NCBI GenBank assembly: GCA_964636625.1
Contig: CAZWUL010000042.1
Span: forward strand, 1 to 8,215
DNA: 8,215 nucleotides
Source of the DNA: CAZWUL01 sp964636625
Lineage (GTDB): Bacteria; Atribacterota; Phoenicimicrobiia; Phoenicimicrobiales; Stramentimicrobiaceae
Direction of reading: 5' to 3'
The notes beneath the pieces were generated by a model. It was not told where the DNA came from and did no database searches. It was given only the letters and a program-made list of their open reading frames with translations. Shown in pieces: positions 1 to 6,918 of the stretch. The translations under genes and the position numbers were made by a program. Position 1 is the first letter of the stretch. Every line of letters starts with the position of its first letter.

Positions 1-1043
1 ATATCCTCTTCCATCTTGCTTCCCCATCCAAAAGAGCCGATAATACCAGCATATTTTGCTTTCGGTTTTAAGATATTACAAAGGTAAGCAGCATACACAA
101 CCTGGGGATGAGGGCCAGTAAGCACAGTAGGAGATGCCAGAATAATGGTAGCAGCATCAACTAATGACATGGCTAATTTACCAATATCAGTATAAATCAA
201 ATGATATGGAGTAACCTTTATATCCTTCTGAATCAGCTGTTCTGTTAAATGATAAACCATCTTCTCTGTGCTTCCGTGCATAGAAATATAGGGTATTATT
301 ACTTCGTCACTTACCTTATCTGATACCCAATCCTGGTAAGCATTTAAAATAAATTCAGGTTTTTTGTAGATAGGCCCATGACTGGGAGCAATTATTTCAA
401 TTGGTATTTCCCATAACTTATCCAGATGGTTTTTAATCATATGTCTGAATGGCATCATTATCTCAGCATAATATCTTTTGGCTGCATAATAGATATCAGG
501 AGTGTCTTCAGACCATAATTTGCTGGTAGCGAAATGAGAACCTAAAAAATCGCAGGTAAATAATATCCTCTCTTCGGGAAGATAAGTAAGAAATGTTTCC
601 GGCCAATGCACCCAGGGAGCGAAAATGAATTGATATTTCTTTTTCCCAAATTGAAAAACTTGCCCATCTTCTATCTCATAAAAATCATTGTCCTCTAAAT
701 GTAATTCATCAATTAAGAGGTTTTTACATTTTTTGTTAGTAATAACACGACATCCAGGATATTCCTGCAAAACATCTTTTATACAGCCTGCATGATCCTG
801 TTCAGCATGCTGGGCAATGATATAGCTTATTTTATTTACATTGGCTTCTCTTAAATTAAGAAAAAATTCTTCTTTTTTAGCAGGATCTACTGTATCAATA
901 AGAAGCGCATCATCATCATATTTTATTAAATAAGAATTATAGCTGGTTCCATCAGGTAGAGGTATTAATTCATCAAATAATCTCCTGTCCCAATCAACAG
1001 AACCAATCCAATAAATCTCATCAGTTATTTTTCTGACTGCCAA
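1..1043 (-). CDS. fprA: Flavodiiron protein (FprA/ROO type), 3' end cut by window edge
   Basis: Partial gene; 347 codons are present. Family members are about 400 residues, so roughly 50-60 C-terminal residues lie outside the window. The protein is a cytoplasmic O2 and/or NO reductase that receives electrons from rubredoxin. Residues 1-245 are the metallo-beta-lactamase-like domain carrying the di-iron centre. The motif HAEQDHAG supplies H79, E81 and D83, and H146 (APWVHWPET), D165 (CDFLG) and H222 (APSHGP) complete the ligand set. All six usual ligands are visible. Residues ~248-347 begin the flavodoxin domain, with the FMN phosphate loop SMHGSTEKM at 254-262 and an isoalloxazine-side loop GSFGWG at 336-341. 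The start is TTG, chosen because AAGGAGG lies 7 nt upstream and the translation aligns with the family N-terminus (ITDEIYWIGSVDWDRRLF). The gene follows rubredoxin after 2 nt, so the two are surely cotranscribed. Preference for O2 or NO cannot be read from sequence. Confidence 0.96.
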   Translation of the reverse strand, partial: MAVRKITDEIYWIGSVDWDRRLFDELIPLPDGTSYNSYLIKYDDDALLIDTVDPAKKEEFFLNLREANVNKISYIIAQHAEQDHAGCIKDVLQEYPGCRVITNKKCKNLLIDELHLEDNDFYEIEDGQVFQFGKKKYQFIFAPWVHWPETFLTYLPEERILFTCDFLGSHFATSKLWSEDTPDIYYAAKRYYAEIMMPFRHMIKNHLDKLWEIPIEIIAPSHGPIYKKPEFILNAYQDWVSDKVSDEVIIPYISMHGSTEKMVYHLTEQLIQKDIKVTPYHLIYTDIGKLAMSLVDAATIILASPTVLTGPHPQVVYAAYLCNILKPKAKYAGIIGSFGWGSKMEED

Positions 1044-1045
1044 TA

Positions 1046-1207
1046 TTATTCCTCCTTTTCAAACTCATCTTTGCTGGCACCACATAAAGGACAAACCCAA
1101 TCTTCGGGTAAATCTTCAAAGGAAGTTCCAGGTTCAATATCTGCTTCCGGATCTCCTTTCTCCGGGTCATAGATATAACCACAAACAGTGCATCTGTACT
1201 TATCCAT
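1046..1207 (-). CDS. Rubredoxin
   Basis: Small gene of 53 codons, a normal length for a one-iron rubredoxin. Two knuckles hold the Fe(SCys)4 site: CTVCG (C6, C9) and CPLCG (C39, C42). The family aromatic residues are present (Y4, Y11, Y13, W37), as is the segment GDPEADIEPGTSFEDLP between the knuckles. It is a cytoplasmic one-electron carrier. Its position directly upstream of the flavodiiron gene indicates that it is that enzyme's electron donor, like the rubredoxin-ROO pair known from Desulfovibrio gigas. The ATG start is preceded by a G-rich ribosome binding site (AAGGGGGG) with about 6 nt spacing. The end of the gene does double duty: codons 50-52 (AAG GAG GAA) contain the ribosome binding site of the next gene. 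A 65-nt spacer separates it from gatB and contains a possible promoter and an inverted repeat. Identification is very secure. Confidence 0.97.
   Translation of the reverse strand: MDKYRCTVCGYIYDPEKGDPEADIEPGTSFEDLPEDWVCPLCGASKDEFEKEE
1051..1057 (-). promoter_or_regulatory. Ribosome binding site of fprA, inside the rubredoxin coding end
   Basis: AAGGAGG on the minus strand lies 7 nt before a TTG codon. It fixes the flavodiiron start at TTG (1043-1041). The same bases encode the last lysine and glutamates of rubredoxin, so ribosomes ending rubredoxin stop right at the next start. This arrangement suggests translational coupling. Confidence 0.85.
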
Positions 1208-1245
1208 CTCTATCCCCCCTTTCTATTTTTTTATCATTAAAAAGA

Positions 1246-1260
1246 GTTTAAGCATTTAAC
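1246..1260. promoter_or_regulatory. Imperfect inverted repeat, possible operator upstream of rubredoxin
   Basis: GTTTAA-gca-TTTAAC: five of six arm positions pair. It sits just downstream of a perfect TATAAT (1265-1270, minus strand), so it would overlap the transcription start if that -10 is used. It loosely resembles the Rex operator type (TTGTTAA-N4-TTAACAA), matching about 9 of 14 specified positions by eye. The region is very AT-rich and short TTAA-type repeats arise easily by chance, so this is a hypothesis only. Confidence 0.25.
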
Positions 1261-1264
1261 TTAT

Positions 1265-1270
1265 ATTATA
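1265..1270 (-). promoter_or_regulatory. Possible -10 element for the rubredoxin-fprA pair
   Basis: A perfect TATAAT on the minus strand lies 57 nt before the rubredoxin start codon, just past the end of gatB. No good -35 box is seen 16-18 nt upstream; the best window reads ATGAAT (1288-1293) at 17 nt. The pair may have its own promoter, possibly activator-dependent, or may rely on readthrough from gatB, since no terminator is visible in the 65-nt spacer. Confidence 0.3.
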
Positions 1271-1272
1271 GA

Positions 1273-2742
1273 TTAATTCTTGAATTTATTCATCTTTTCT
1301 TTTAATAATTTCAGAACCAGGTCAGGCTGTGCTCTTCCCTTGGTAAAACGCATTACCTGACCAACCAGATAATTAACTGCTTTTTCTTTCCCCTCCTGGT
1401 AATCCTGAACTGACTGCATGTTTTCCGTAATAACTTTTTCTATAATATTATCAATTTCATCCTTATTACTTATCTGAGTAAGACCGCTTTTTTTGACTAA
1501 GTCCGAAGCGCCTTGTCCGGTTTTAAACATTTCTTCAAAAATTGTTTTGGCAATTTTCCCGCTAATTACCTTGCTGTCAATCAGTTTTAACAATTCGGCC
1601 AATCTTGGGGCAGAAATCGGACTGGCACTAATATCAATATTTTCTTCACCTAAATATCTTAATAGTTCTCCTAAAATCCAGTTTGCAAGTTGTGTATAAT
1701 CACTATAATCCCTGGAAGCTTCTTCGAAGTAATCACCCAGTGATTTAACCTCCACCAAGCGACTGGCATTATATTCGGAGAGTTCAAACTCTTTTATAAA
1801 CCTTTTCTTTCTATCTACTGGCAATTCAGGTAAGTTATTTTTTATTTCATCAACCCAGGAATTTTCAATTTTGAGCGGTAATAAGTCAGGTTCCGGGAAA
1901 TAACGATAATCATGGGCATCTTCTTTGCTACGCATGGAAATTGTCTGATTATTATTCTCATCCCAGCGTCTTGTTTCCTGGATAACTTTTTCTCCATTTT
2001 TAATTAATTTTCTCTGTCGGGATATTTCATAATCCAGGGCTCTTTTTATTGCCCGGAATGAATTCATATTTTTAACCTCAGTTTTTATTCCCAACTGGCC
2101 GGATTTTGCATCCCTTATTGAAATATTGGCATCACATCTCATCGAACCGCGTTCCAAATTGCCATCACATACACCAAGGTATTGAACAATAGCCCTCAGG
2201 CCCTGAAGAAAAATGATTGCTTCATCAGAAGAGTGCAAATCCGGTTCAGTAACAATTTCTAACAGCGGTATACAGGAACGGTTATAGTCCACTAATGAGT
2301 CAATAATTTTCCCATTTACTTCAGTATGAACCAGCTTGCCGGCATCTTCCTCCATATGAGCCCGATTAATACCAATTTTTCGTTTTTCACCGGTGTCTTC
2401 TAGTTCTAATTGCATAAACCCTTTTCCTGCCAGGGGTAAATCATATTGGGATATCTGGTAAGCTTTGGGCAAGTCAGGATAAAAATAGTTTTTGCGATGA
2501 AATATATTTACGCTGTTTATTATGCAATTCAAGGCAATAGCAGTTTTTATAGCTAATTCTACTGCTTTTTTATTCAGAACCGGTAAGCAACCGGGCAAAC
2601 CAAGACACACAGGACAGGTATTTATATTTGGTTCTTTATCAATATAGTCTGTACTGCAGTGACAGAATAATTTAGTTTTCGTTAATAGTTGAACGTGAAT
2701 TTCTAATCCAATTACTATATCGTCTTGCATGTTGAACTCCAT
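1273..2742 (-). CDS. gatB: Aspartyl/glutamyl-tRNA amidotransferase subunit B
   Basis: 489 codons, slightly longer than the usual ~475. GatB binds misacylated Glu-tRNA(Gln) or Asp-tRNA(Asn), activates the side chain with ATP, and adds ammonia channelled from GatA. Family landmarks are clear: IGLEIHVQL (11-19), HRKNYFYPDLPKAYQISQYD (82-101), the metal/ATP-site stretch HMEEDAGK (129-136), and the CDANIS core (203-208). A four-cysteine zinc site, C27/C29 and C43/C46, is intact. The last ~140 residues are the tRNA-binding helical and YqeY-like tail, ending in KGRAQPDLVLKLLK. The outer start ATG is at 2742. ATG at 2730 (residue 5) has a better-placed GGAG 6 nt upstream and matches the family N-terminus more closely, so the true protein may be 485 residues. 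It follows gatA after 108 nt of very AT-rich spacer in which I see no convincing promoter or hairpin. Function is certain; only the exact start is open. Confidence 0.97.
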   Translation of the reverse strand: MEFNMQDDIVIGLEIHVQLLTKTKLFCHCSTDYIDKEPNINTCPVCLGLPGCLPVLNKKAVELAIKTAIALNCIINSVNIFHRKNYFYPDLPKAYQISQYDLPLAGKGFMQLELEDTGEKRKIGINRAHMEEDAGKLVHTEVNGKIIDSLVDYNRSCIPLLEIVTEPDLHSSDEAIIFLQGLRAIVQYLGVCDGNLERGSMRCDANISIRDAKSGQLGIKTEVKNMNSFRAIKRALDYEISRQRKLIKNGEKVIQETRRWDENNNQTISMRSKEDAHDYRYFPEPDLLPLKIENSWVDEIKNNLPELPVDRKKRFIKEFELSEYNASRLVEVKSLGDYFEEASRDYSDYTQLANWILGELLRYLGEENIDISASPISAPRLAELLKLIDSKVISGKIAKTIFEEMFKTGQGASDLVKKSGLTQISNKDEIDNIIEKVITENMQSVQDYQEGKEKAVNYLVGQVMRFTKGRAQPDLVLKLLKEKMNKFKN

Positions 2743-2850
2743 TCTCTTCTTCTCTTATAATTGTTTTAAATATATTATTTTTTGTATTTAACAGTTTATT
2801 TATTATTGTGTATGTATATATAATTTTAACTCGATTGTTATACCTTCAGC

Positions 2851-4323
2851 TTATACTTGTATTTCTGGCTTTTTAAAATCGCTGCTGCTAAAATGAGTTT
2901 CAAAATTATAGGCAGTTCTCAGAATTTTATCTTCCTCAAATGCCCTGCCTATAATCTGAAGTCCAATGGGTAAATTGTCATTTTTTGTAAAATCACAATT
3001 AATCGATAAGCCAGGTAAACCTGCCAGGTTAACCGGCATAGTATACGCATCTGTTAAATACATAGTTAAGGGATCATCAATTTTTTCTCCTATCTTAAAA
3101 GCAGGTATAGGCGATGTAGGACACAATATCAGGTCAATTTTCTTAAATACTTCATCAAAATCTTTTTTAATCAAAGTTCTTACTTTTTGCGCCTTTAAAT
3201 AATAGGCATCATAATATCCTGAACTCAGGGCATAAGTTCCCAGCATTATTCTTCTAATAACTTCTGAACCAAAACCCGCAGTCCTGGTTTTTTTATACAT
3301 ATCTTCTAAGTCATTGTTTTCATCAATTCGTAACCCATATTGAATACCATCAAACTTTGCCAGGTTGGAACTGGCTTCAGCCATACCAATAAGATAATAG
3401 GCAGGCAAGGCATACTGCATGTTTGGTAATGATACTTCTTCTATTTTTCCGCCTAAGTCTGCAATTTTTTCAATAGCTTTTAATACAGCTTCTTTTACCT
3501 CAGCATTCAAACCTTTTTCGAAATACTCTTTAGGAACTCCAAATTTCAAATTTGATATGTTCCCTTGACAGGAAGTGAGAAAATCAGGAACCGCTATTTT
3601 TGCTGAGGTAGAATCTTTTTCATCATAGCCGCATATTATATTCATCATTAACGCTGCATCGCTAACGCTTTTTGTTAATGTTCCCACCTGATCAAGAGAA
3701 GAGGCATAGGCAATAACCCCATAGCGGGATACTCTTCCGTAGGTAGGTTTCATGCCTACAACTCCACAAAATGATGCAGGCAACCTGACAGATCCACCGG
3801 TATCTGTTCCCAATGCTGCTAAAGCTTCATCAGCAGCAACAGCTACCGCCGAACCCCCGCTGGAACCACCTGGAACACGATTAGTATCCCAGGGGTTTAA
3901 GGTTATCTGATAAGCGGAATTTTCGTTAGAAGAACCCATTCCAAATTCATCCATATTAGTCTTACCTATGATTATCGCTCCAGCATCTTTTATTTTCTTA
4001 ATCACAGTTGCATCATAAGGGGGAATAAATCCCTGTAAAATCCTGGATGCACAGGTTGTTTCAATTCCTTTGGTGCATATGATATCTTTTACTGCTACCG
4101 GCAGTCCAGCCAAAGGAGGCAATTTTTCACCTTCTTTTACCATTCGGTCGATTTTCCTGGCTTCCTGCAATGCTCCTTCTTTGTTAGTACTTAAATAGGC
4201 GTTCAGTTTTTGGTCAATCCTATCAATATGGAGAAAGATATCATTTATCACCTGCTCAACTGATATCTTCTTTTTTCTTACCATCTCAATAAATTCAACT
4301 ACTTTTAGCTCATTCAACTGCAA
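2851..4323 (-). CDS. gatA: Aspartyl/glutamyl-tRNA amidotransferase subunit A (glutaminase)
   Basis: 490 codons, the usual GatA length. It is an amidase-signature enzyme that hydrolyses glutamine and sends the ammonia to GatB. The Ser-cisSer-Lys catalytic triad is intact: K79 in AVKD, S154 in PGGSSGGSAV, and S178 in GTDTGGSVR. This is the same numbering I recall for the Staphylococcus aureus enzyme. GMGSSNENS (128-136) and NPWD (143-146) precede the glycine-serine signature. The C-terminal part carries the conserved stretches LAGLPGLSI and PIGLQIIGRAFEE. Translation begins at TTG (4323-4321). GGGAGG at 4337-4332 lies 8 nt upstream, and the protein begins at the usual place (MQLNELKVVEFIEM). 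The gene sits between gatC (66 nt upstream) and gatB, the classic gatCAB order. Nothing is missing or broken. Confidence 0.98.
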   Translation of the reverse strand: MQLNELKVVEFIEMVRKKKISVEQVINDIFLHIDRIDQKLNAYLSTNKEGALQEARKIDRMVKEGEKLPPLAGLPVAVKDIICTKGIETTCASRILQGFIPPYDATVIKKIKDAGAIIIGKTNMDEFGMGSSNENSAYQITLNPWDTNRVPGGSSGGSAVAVAADEALAALGTDTGGSVRLPASFCGVVGMKPTYGRVSRYGVIAYASSLDQVGTLTKSVSDAALMMNIICGYDEKDSTSAKIAVPDFLTSCQGNISNLKFGVPKEYFEKGLNAEVKEAVLKAIEKIADLGGKIEEVSLPNMQYALPAYYLIGMAEASSNLAKFDGIQYGLRIDENNDLEDMYKKTRTAGFGSEVIRRIMLGTYALSSGYYDAYYLKAQKVRTLIKKDFDEVFKKIDLILCPTSPIPAFKIGEKIDDPLTMYLTDAYTMPVNLAGLPGLSINCDFTKNDNLPIGLQIIGRAFEEDKILRTAYNFETHFSSSDFKKPEIQV

Positions 4324-4331
4324 TTCAATTT

Positions 4332-4337
4332 CCTCCC
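4332..4337 (-). promoter_or_regulatory. Ribosome binding site that sets the TTG start of gatA
   Basis: GGGAGG on the minus strand lies 8 nt before TTG at 4323. No ATG or GTG in frame gives a better family N-terminus, so TTG is the start. Confidence 0.8.
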
Positions 4338-4389
4338 ATTCTCCAAATCATTTGTAAATCTATTAACCTTTCTTAGTTATAAGTAATAC

Positions 4390-4683
4390 TTATAATATTT
4401 TTGGAACTCTAAAATAACCATTTTTATTATGCCCGGTTAAACTCATCACTGTTTTTTGAGACAAAGAAGGTTCCGGTATATCTTCGTGAAACGTATTATT
4501 CAAATACAGAACATGGGACGTAGGTTCTACATTTTCCGTATTCAATTCATTTAATTTTGTAAAATATGAAAGTATATCATTTAATTGCTCTAAAAAAATC
4601 TTCTTTTGTTCTTCATCTAATTCTAATTTTGCCAGTTTTGCCACATATTCAACATCTTTTTCGGTAATCATTCTTTCAACCAT
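4390..4683 (-). CDS. gatC: Aspartyl/glutamyl-tRNA amidotransferase subunit C
   Basis: 97 codons, the normal size for GatC. This small subunit wraps around the GatA-GatB interface and stabilises the complex; it has no active site of its own. Family features are the N-terminal helical segment ITEKDVEYVAKLAKLEL (6-22), a second helix around 24-45 (EEQKKIFLEQLNDILSYFTK), the middle VEPTSHV, a DIPEPSLSQ-type linker, and the C-terminal GYFRVPKIL. The start at 4683 has an ideal GGAGG 7 nt upstream (4695-4691), which favours it over the second ATG at residue 5. It follows ligA after 27 nt and precedes gatA by 66 nt, so cotranscription with both is likely. Confidence 0.96.
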   Translation of the reverse strand: MVERMITEKDVEYVAKLAKLELDEEQKKIFLEQLNDILSYFTKLNELNTENVEPTSHVLYLNNTFHEDIPEPSLSQKTVMSLTGHNKNGYFRVPKIL

Positions 4684-4710
4684 AATTGTTCCTCCAATTC
4701 CAATAAAATA

Positions 4711-6744
4711 CTATTTTTTTCTTAATATGCTCTTAAAATCATCTTCTTCTAATATACTGACACCTATTTCTTTAGCCTTCTGGTATTTCTGGCCTGGTTC
4801 TTTACCTAAAACAAGGTAATTTGTTTTTTTTGTTACATTGCCGGTAACTCTTCCACCTAACAGCTCTATCTCTCTTTTTGCTTCATCCCTGGTGAAATTT
4901 TCCAGGGTTCCGGTTAATACAAATTGCATTCCTTTTAAAACATGTTTTTCAGTCTGACTCTCTTGAGAACTAAGATTAACACCGGCTTCTTTCAGCTTTC
5001 TGATAATTTGCAAATTTTCTTCTTTGTTAAAAAACAAAGTAATACTTTCCGCAATTTTCGGTCCAATTTCTGGTATATCAACAAAATATTCATATTTTTT
5101 ACTCTTTAAATCCAACAGGTTATTAACCCTTTGAGAAAGTAATTTTGAGGCATAACTTCCCACATAGCGAATACCTAATGCATAAATTAAATTTGATAAA
5201 GGCCTGTTTTTGCTATTGTTTATTGCTTTTATAATATTACCTGATGACTTTTCAGCCATTCTCTCTAATTTTAATAATTCTTCTTTTTTTAGGTAATATA
5301 AATCGCCAAAATCTTTTATTATTTCATTATCCACTAATTGCTCTATTAGTGCAGTTCCCAGGCCATCAATATCCATGGCGTCTCTGGAAACAAAATGCTT
5401 AATCCTCTCTTTTACCTGGGCAGGACAGGATATATTATTACAACGGGAAGCTACTTCATCATCAATTTTTACTACTTGAGAACCACAAACAGGACACTTT
5501 TCCGGCATAGAAAATTTTCTTTCTTCTCCTCGGCGTTTTTCTTTGATTACCTTTACTATTTCAGGAATAACCTCACCGGCTTTCTGTATCAGTACTGTAT
5601 CACCAATTCGAATATCTTTCTTTCTAATTTCATCTTCATTGTGTAAAGTCGCCCGTTGTACCTTTGAACCGGAAATAATAACCGGGTCCAGTATAGCAAC
5701 AGGTGTTAAAGTACCGGTCCTCCCGACTCCAACTATTATATCCTTAATAACGGTTGTCATCTGTTCTGCCGGAAATTTGAAAGCAATTGCCCAGCGAGGA
5801 CTCCTGGAAGTTGAACCAAGTTCTGCTCTTAAATTCAATTGATTAACCTTGATTACCATTCCATCAATTTCATAATTTAGTTCATTTTTCTTTTTTTTCC
5901 ATATTTCACAATATTCAATAGCATCCTCTATAGTCTGGCATTCTTTTATATTAGGGTTAACCCTAAATCCGGCCTCTTTTAAAAATTTCAGCACTTCGAA
6001 ATGGGTTTTAAAATTAGGACTATCCGGGAATGTTGCCTGGTAAATAAAGTTATCCAGCTGACGCTTTGCAGTTATTGCCGGATCTAATTGTCGAACTGAA
6101 CCGGCAGCGGCATTTCTGGGATTTGCAAACAAATTCTCTCCCTGTTTATCCCTTTCTTCATTTAATTTTTTAAAACTGGCCTTATTCATATAGACTTCGC
6201 CATAAACCTCAATTCTTTTTATATCATTGAATTTTATTAATTTCAGGGGTACACTGTTGATGGTTCTCAAATTTTGTGTAATGTCTTCACCAATAAAACC
6301 ATCTCCCCTGGTTGTACCTCGCTGCAGGATTCCGTTTTCATATACCAGTGCAATTGCCAATCCGTCAATTTTTAATTCAACAATATAGTTAAAGAATTTT
6401 TGTGAAAAATTTTTTTTGATTCTATTATCAAAATCCAGTAATTCTTTTTCAGAAAAGGCATTGGATAAACTTAACATTGGCACCAGGTGCCGGGCTGTTT
6501 GGAATTCTGCCAGTGGTTTTGCACCTACCCTCTGTGTAGGAGAATCCGGGGTAATAAACTCAGGATATTTTTGCTCGAGTGTAATCAATTTTTTCAATAA
6601 AGTATCATACTCATTATCTGAAATAATAGGTTCATTCAGAATATAATACTGATAATTGTGCTTTCTGAGTGTTTCCCTTAATTCATTTATTTTATTTTCT
6701 ATTTCTTTTTTATACTTTGTAAAATTCATAATACAGCGAACCAT
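4711..6744 (-). CDS. ligA: NAD-dependent DNA ligase
   Basis: 677 codons, a full-length bacterial LigA. It seals nicks in replication and repair using NAD+. Domains in order: Ia (NMN-binding, ~6-75, with HNYQYYILNEP and SDNEYD); adenylation domain with the catalytic lysine K125 in ELKIDG, then YGEV (181-184), EIDGMVIKV (292-300) and RWAIAFKFPAE (317-327); OB-fold ~328-405; a four-cysteine zinc finger C417/C420/C435/C440; helix-hairpin-helix region ~445-590; and a BRCT domain ~602-677. No key residue is missing. The start is uncertain. Neither ATG at 6744 nor ATG at 6729 (residue 6, MNFTKYKK) has a Shine-Dalgarno sequence; the inner one matches the family N-terminus better. A promoter candidate lies just upstream (6770-6799). 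The pairing of ligA with gatCAB also occurs in the wider neighbourhood in Bacillus. Confidence 0.97.
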   Translation of the reverse strand: MVRCIMNFTKYKKEIENKINELRETLRKHNYQYYILNEPIISDNEYDTLLKKLITLEQKYPEFITPDSPTQRVGAKPLAEFQTARHLVPMLSLSNAFSEKELLDFDNRIKKNFSQKFFNYIVELKIDGLAIALVYENGILQRGTTRGDGFIGEDITQNLRTINSVPLKLIKFNDIKRIEVYGEVYMNKASFKKLNEERDKQGENLFANPRNAAAGSVRQLDPAITAKRQLDNFIYQATFPDSPNFKTHFEVLKFLKEAGFRVNPNIKECQTIEDAIEYCEIWKKKKNELNYEIDGMVIKVNQLNLRAELGSTSRSPRWAIAFKFPAEQMTTVIKDIIVGVGRTGTLTPVAILDPVIISGSKVQRATLHNEDEIRKKDIRIGDTVLIQKAGEVIPEIVKVIKEKRRGEERKFSMPEKCPVCGSQVVKIDDEVASRCNNISCPAQVKERIKHFVSRDAMDIDGLGTALIEQLVDNEIIKDFGDLYYLKKEELLKLERMAEKSSGNIIKAINNSKNRPLSNLIYALGIRYVGSYASKLLSQRVNNLLDLKSKKYEYFVDIPEIGPKIAESITLFFNKEENLQIIRKLKEAGVNLSSQESQTEKHVLKGMQFVLTGTLENFTRDEAKREIELLGGRVTGNVTKKTNYLVLGKEPGQKYQKAKEIGVSILEEDDFKSILRKK

Positions 6745-6762
6745 GAATTAAATATTGATTAA

Positions 6763-6780
6763 TGTTAACAGTATATAACA
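6763..6780. promoter_or_regulatory. Short inverted repeat over the ligA -10 region
   Basis: TGTTA-N8-TAACA spans 6763-6780 and includes the 8-bp palindrome TGTTAACA (6763-6770). It covers the predicted -10 box and start point of ligA transcription. Arms of 5 bp in AT-rich DNA are weak evidence, so this is only a possible operator. Confidence 0.2.
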
Positions 6781-6799
6781 AAATGTATTGTAACCTCAA
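6770..6799 (-). promoter_or_regulatory. Candidate sigma-A/sigma-70 promoter of ligA
   Basis: Minus strand: -35 TTGAGG (6799-6794), an 18-nt spacer, and -10 TATACT (6775-6770). Matches to consensus are 4/6 and 5/6. Transcription would start near 6763, giving a leader of only about 19 nt to the outer ATG or 34 nt to the inner one. It would drive ligA and probably the gat genes behind it. Confidence 0.5.
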
Positions 6800-6801
6800 C
6801 A

Positions 6802-6831
6802 GCATATTAGGGATTAATTACCCGCATATTA
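6802..6831. repeat. Pair of 8-bp direct repeats between the divergent promoters
   Basis: GCATATTA occurs at 6802-6809 and 6824-6831, with starts 22 bp apart, about two helical turns. It lies upstream of both the ligA and the isomerase promoter candidates. The spacing would place both copies on the same DNA face, as in a regulator binding site. Function is not shown. Confidence 0.3.
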
Positions 6832-6845
6832 TTCCTGAACTTAAT

Positions 6846-6874
6846 TTGACAAATATAGTGAGGGATATTATATT
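6846..6874 (+). promoter_or_regulatory. Strong candidate sigma-A/sigma-70 promoter of the isomerase gene
   Basis: Perfect -35 TTGACA (6846-6851), a 17-nt spacer, and -10 TATATT (6869-6874, 5/6). A perfect TATAAT at 6875-6880 also follows, but at 23 nt it is too far from the -35. Transcription would start near 6881, giving a leader of about 38 nt with AAGGAG at 6900-6905. Confidence 0.7.
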
Positions 6875-6918
6875 TATAATCGATATCAAAAATAATTTTA
6901 AGGAGACTATATAATAAT

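Noticed and set aside
1493..1699. Plus-strand open frame antisense to gatB
   Set aside because: It is fully inside a well-conserved gene, has no ribosome binding site and shows no recognisable domain.
2966..3202. Plus-strand open frame antisense to gatA
   Set aside because: It mirrors conserved GatA codons in reverse and has no start signal or family features.
5395..5842. Two overlapping plus-strand open frames antisense to ligA
   Set aside because: They overlap each other and the ligase OB-fold and zinc-finger codons. They are by-products of that sequence.
6416..6646. Plus-strand open frame near the ligA 5' end
   Set aside because: It is antisense to domain Ia and the start of the adenylation domain, and no promoter or binding site supports it.
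6811..6823. GGATTAATTACCC as a palindromic operator
   Set aside because: Only the outer G/C bases pair; the AT core does not match its reverse complement.
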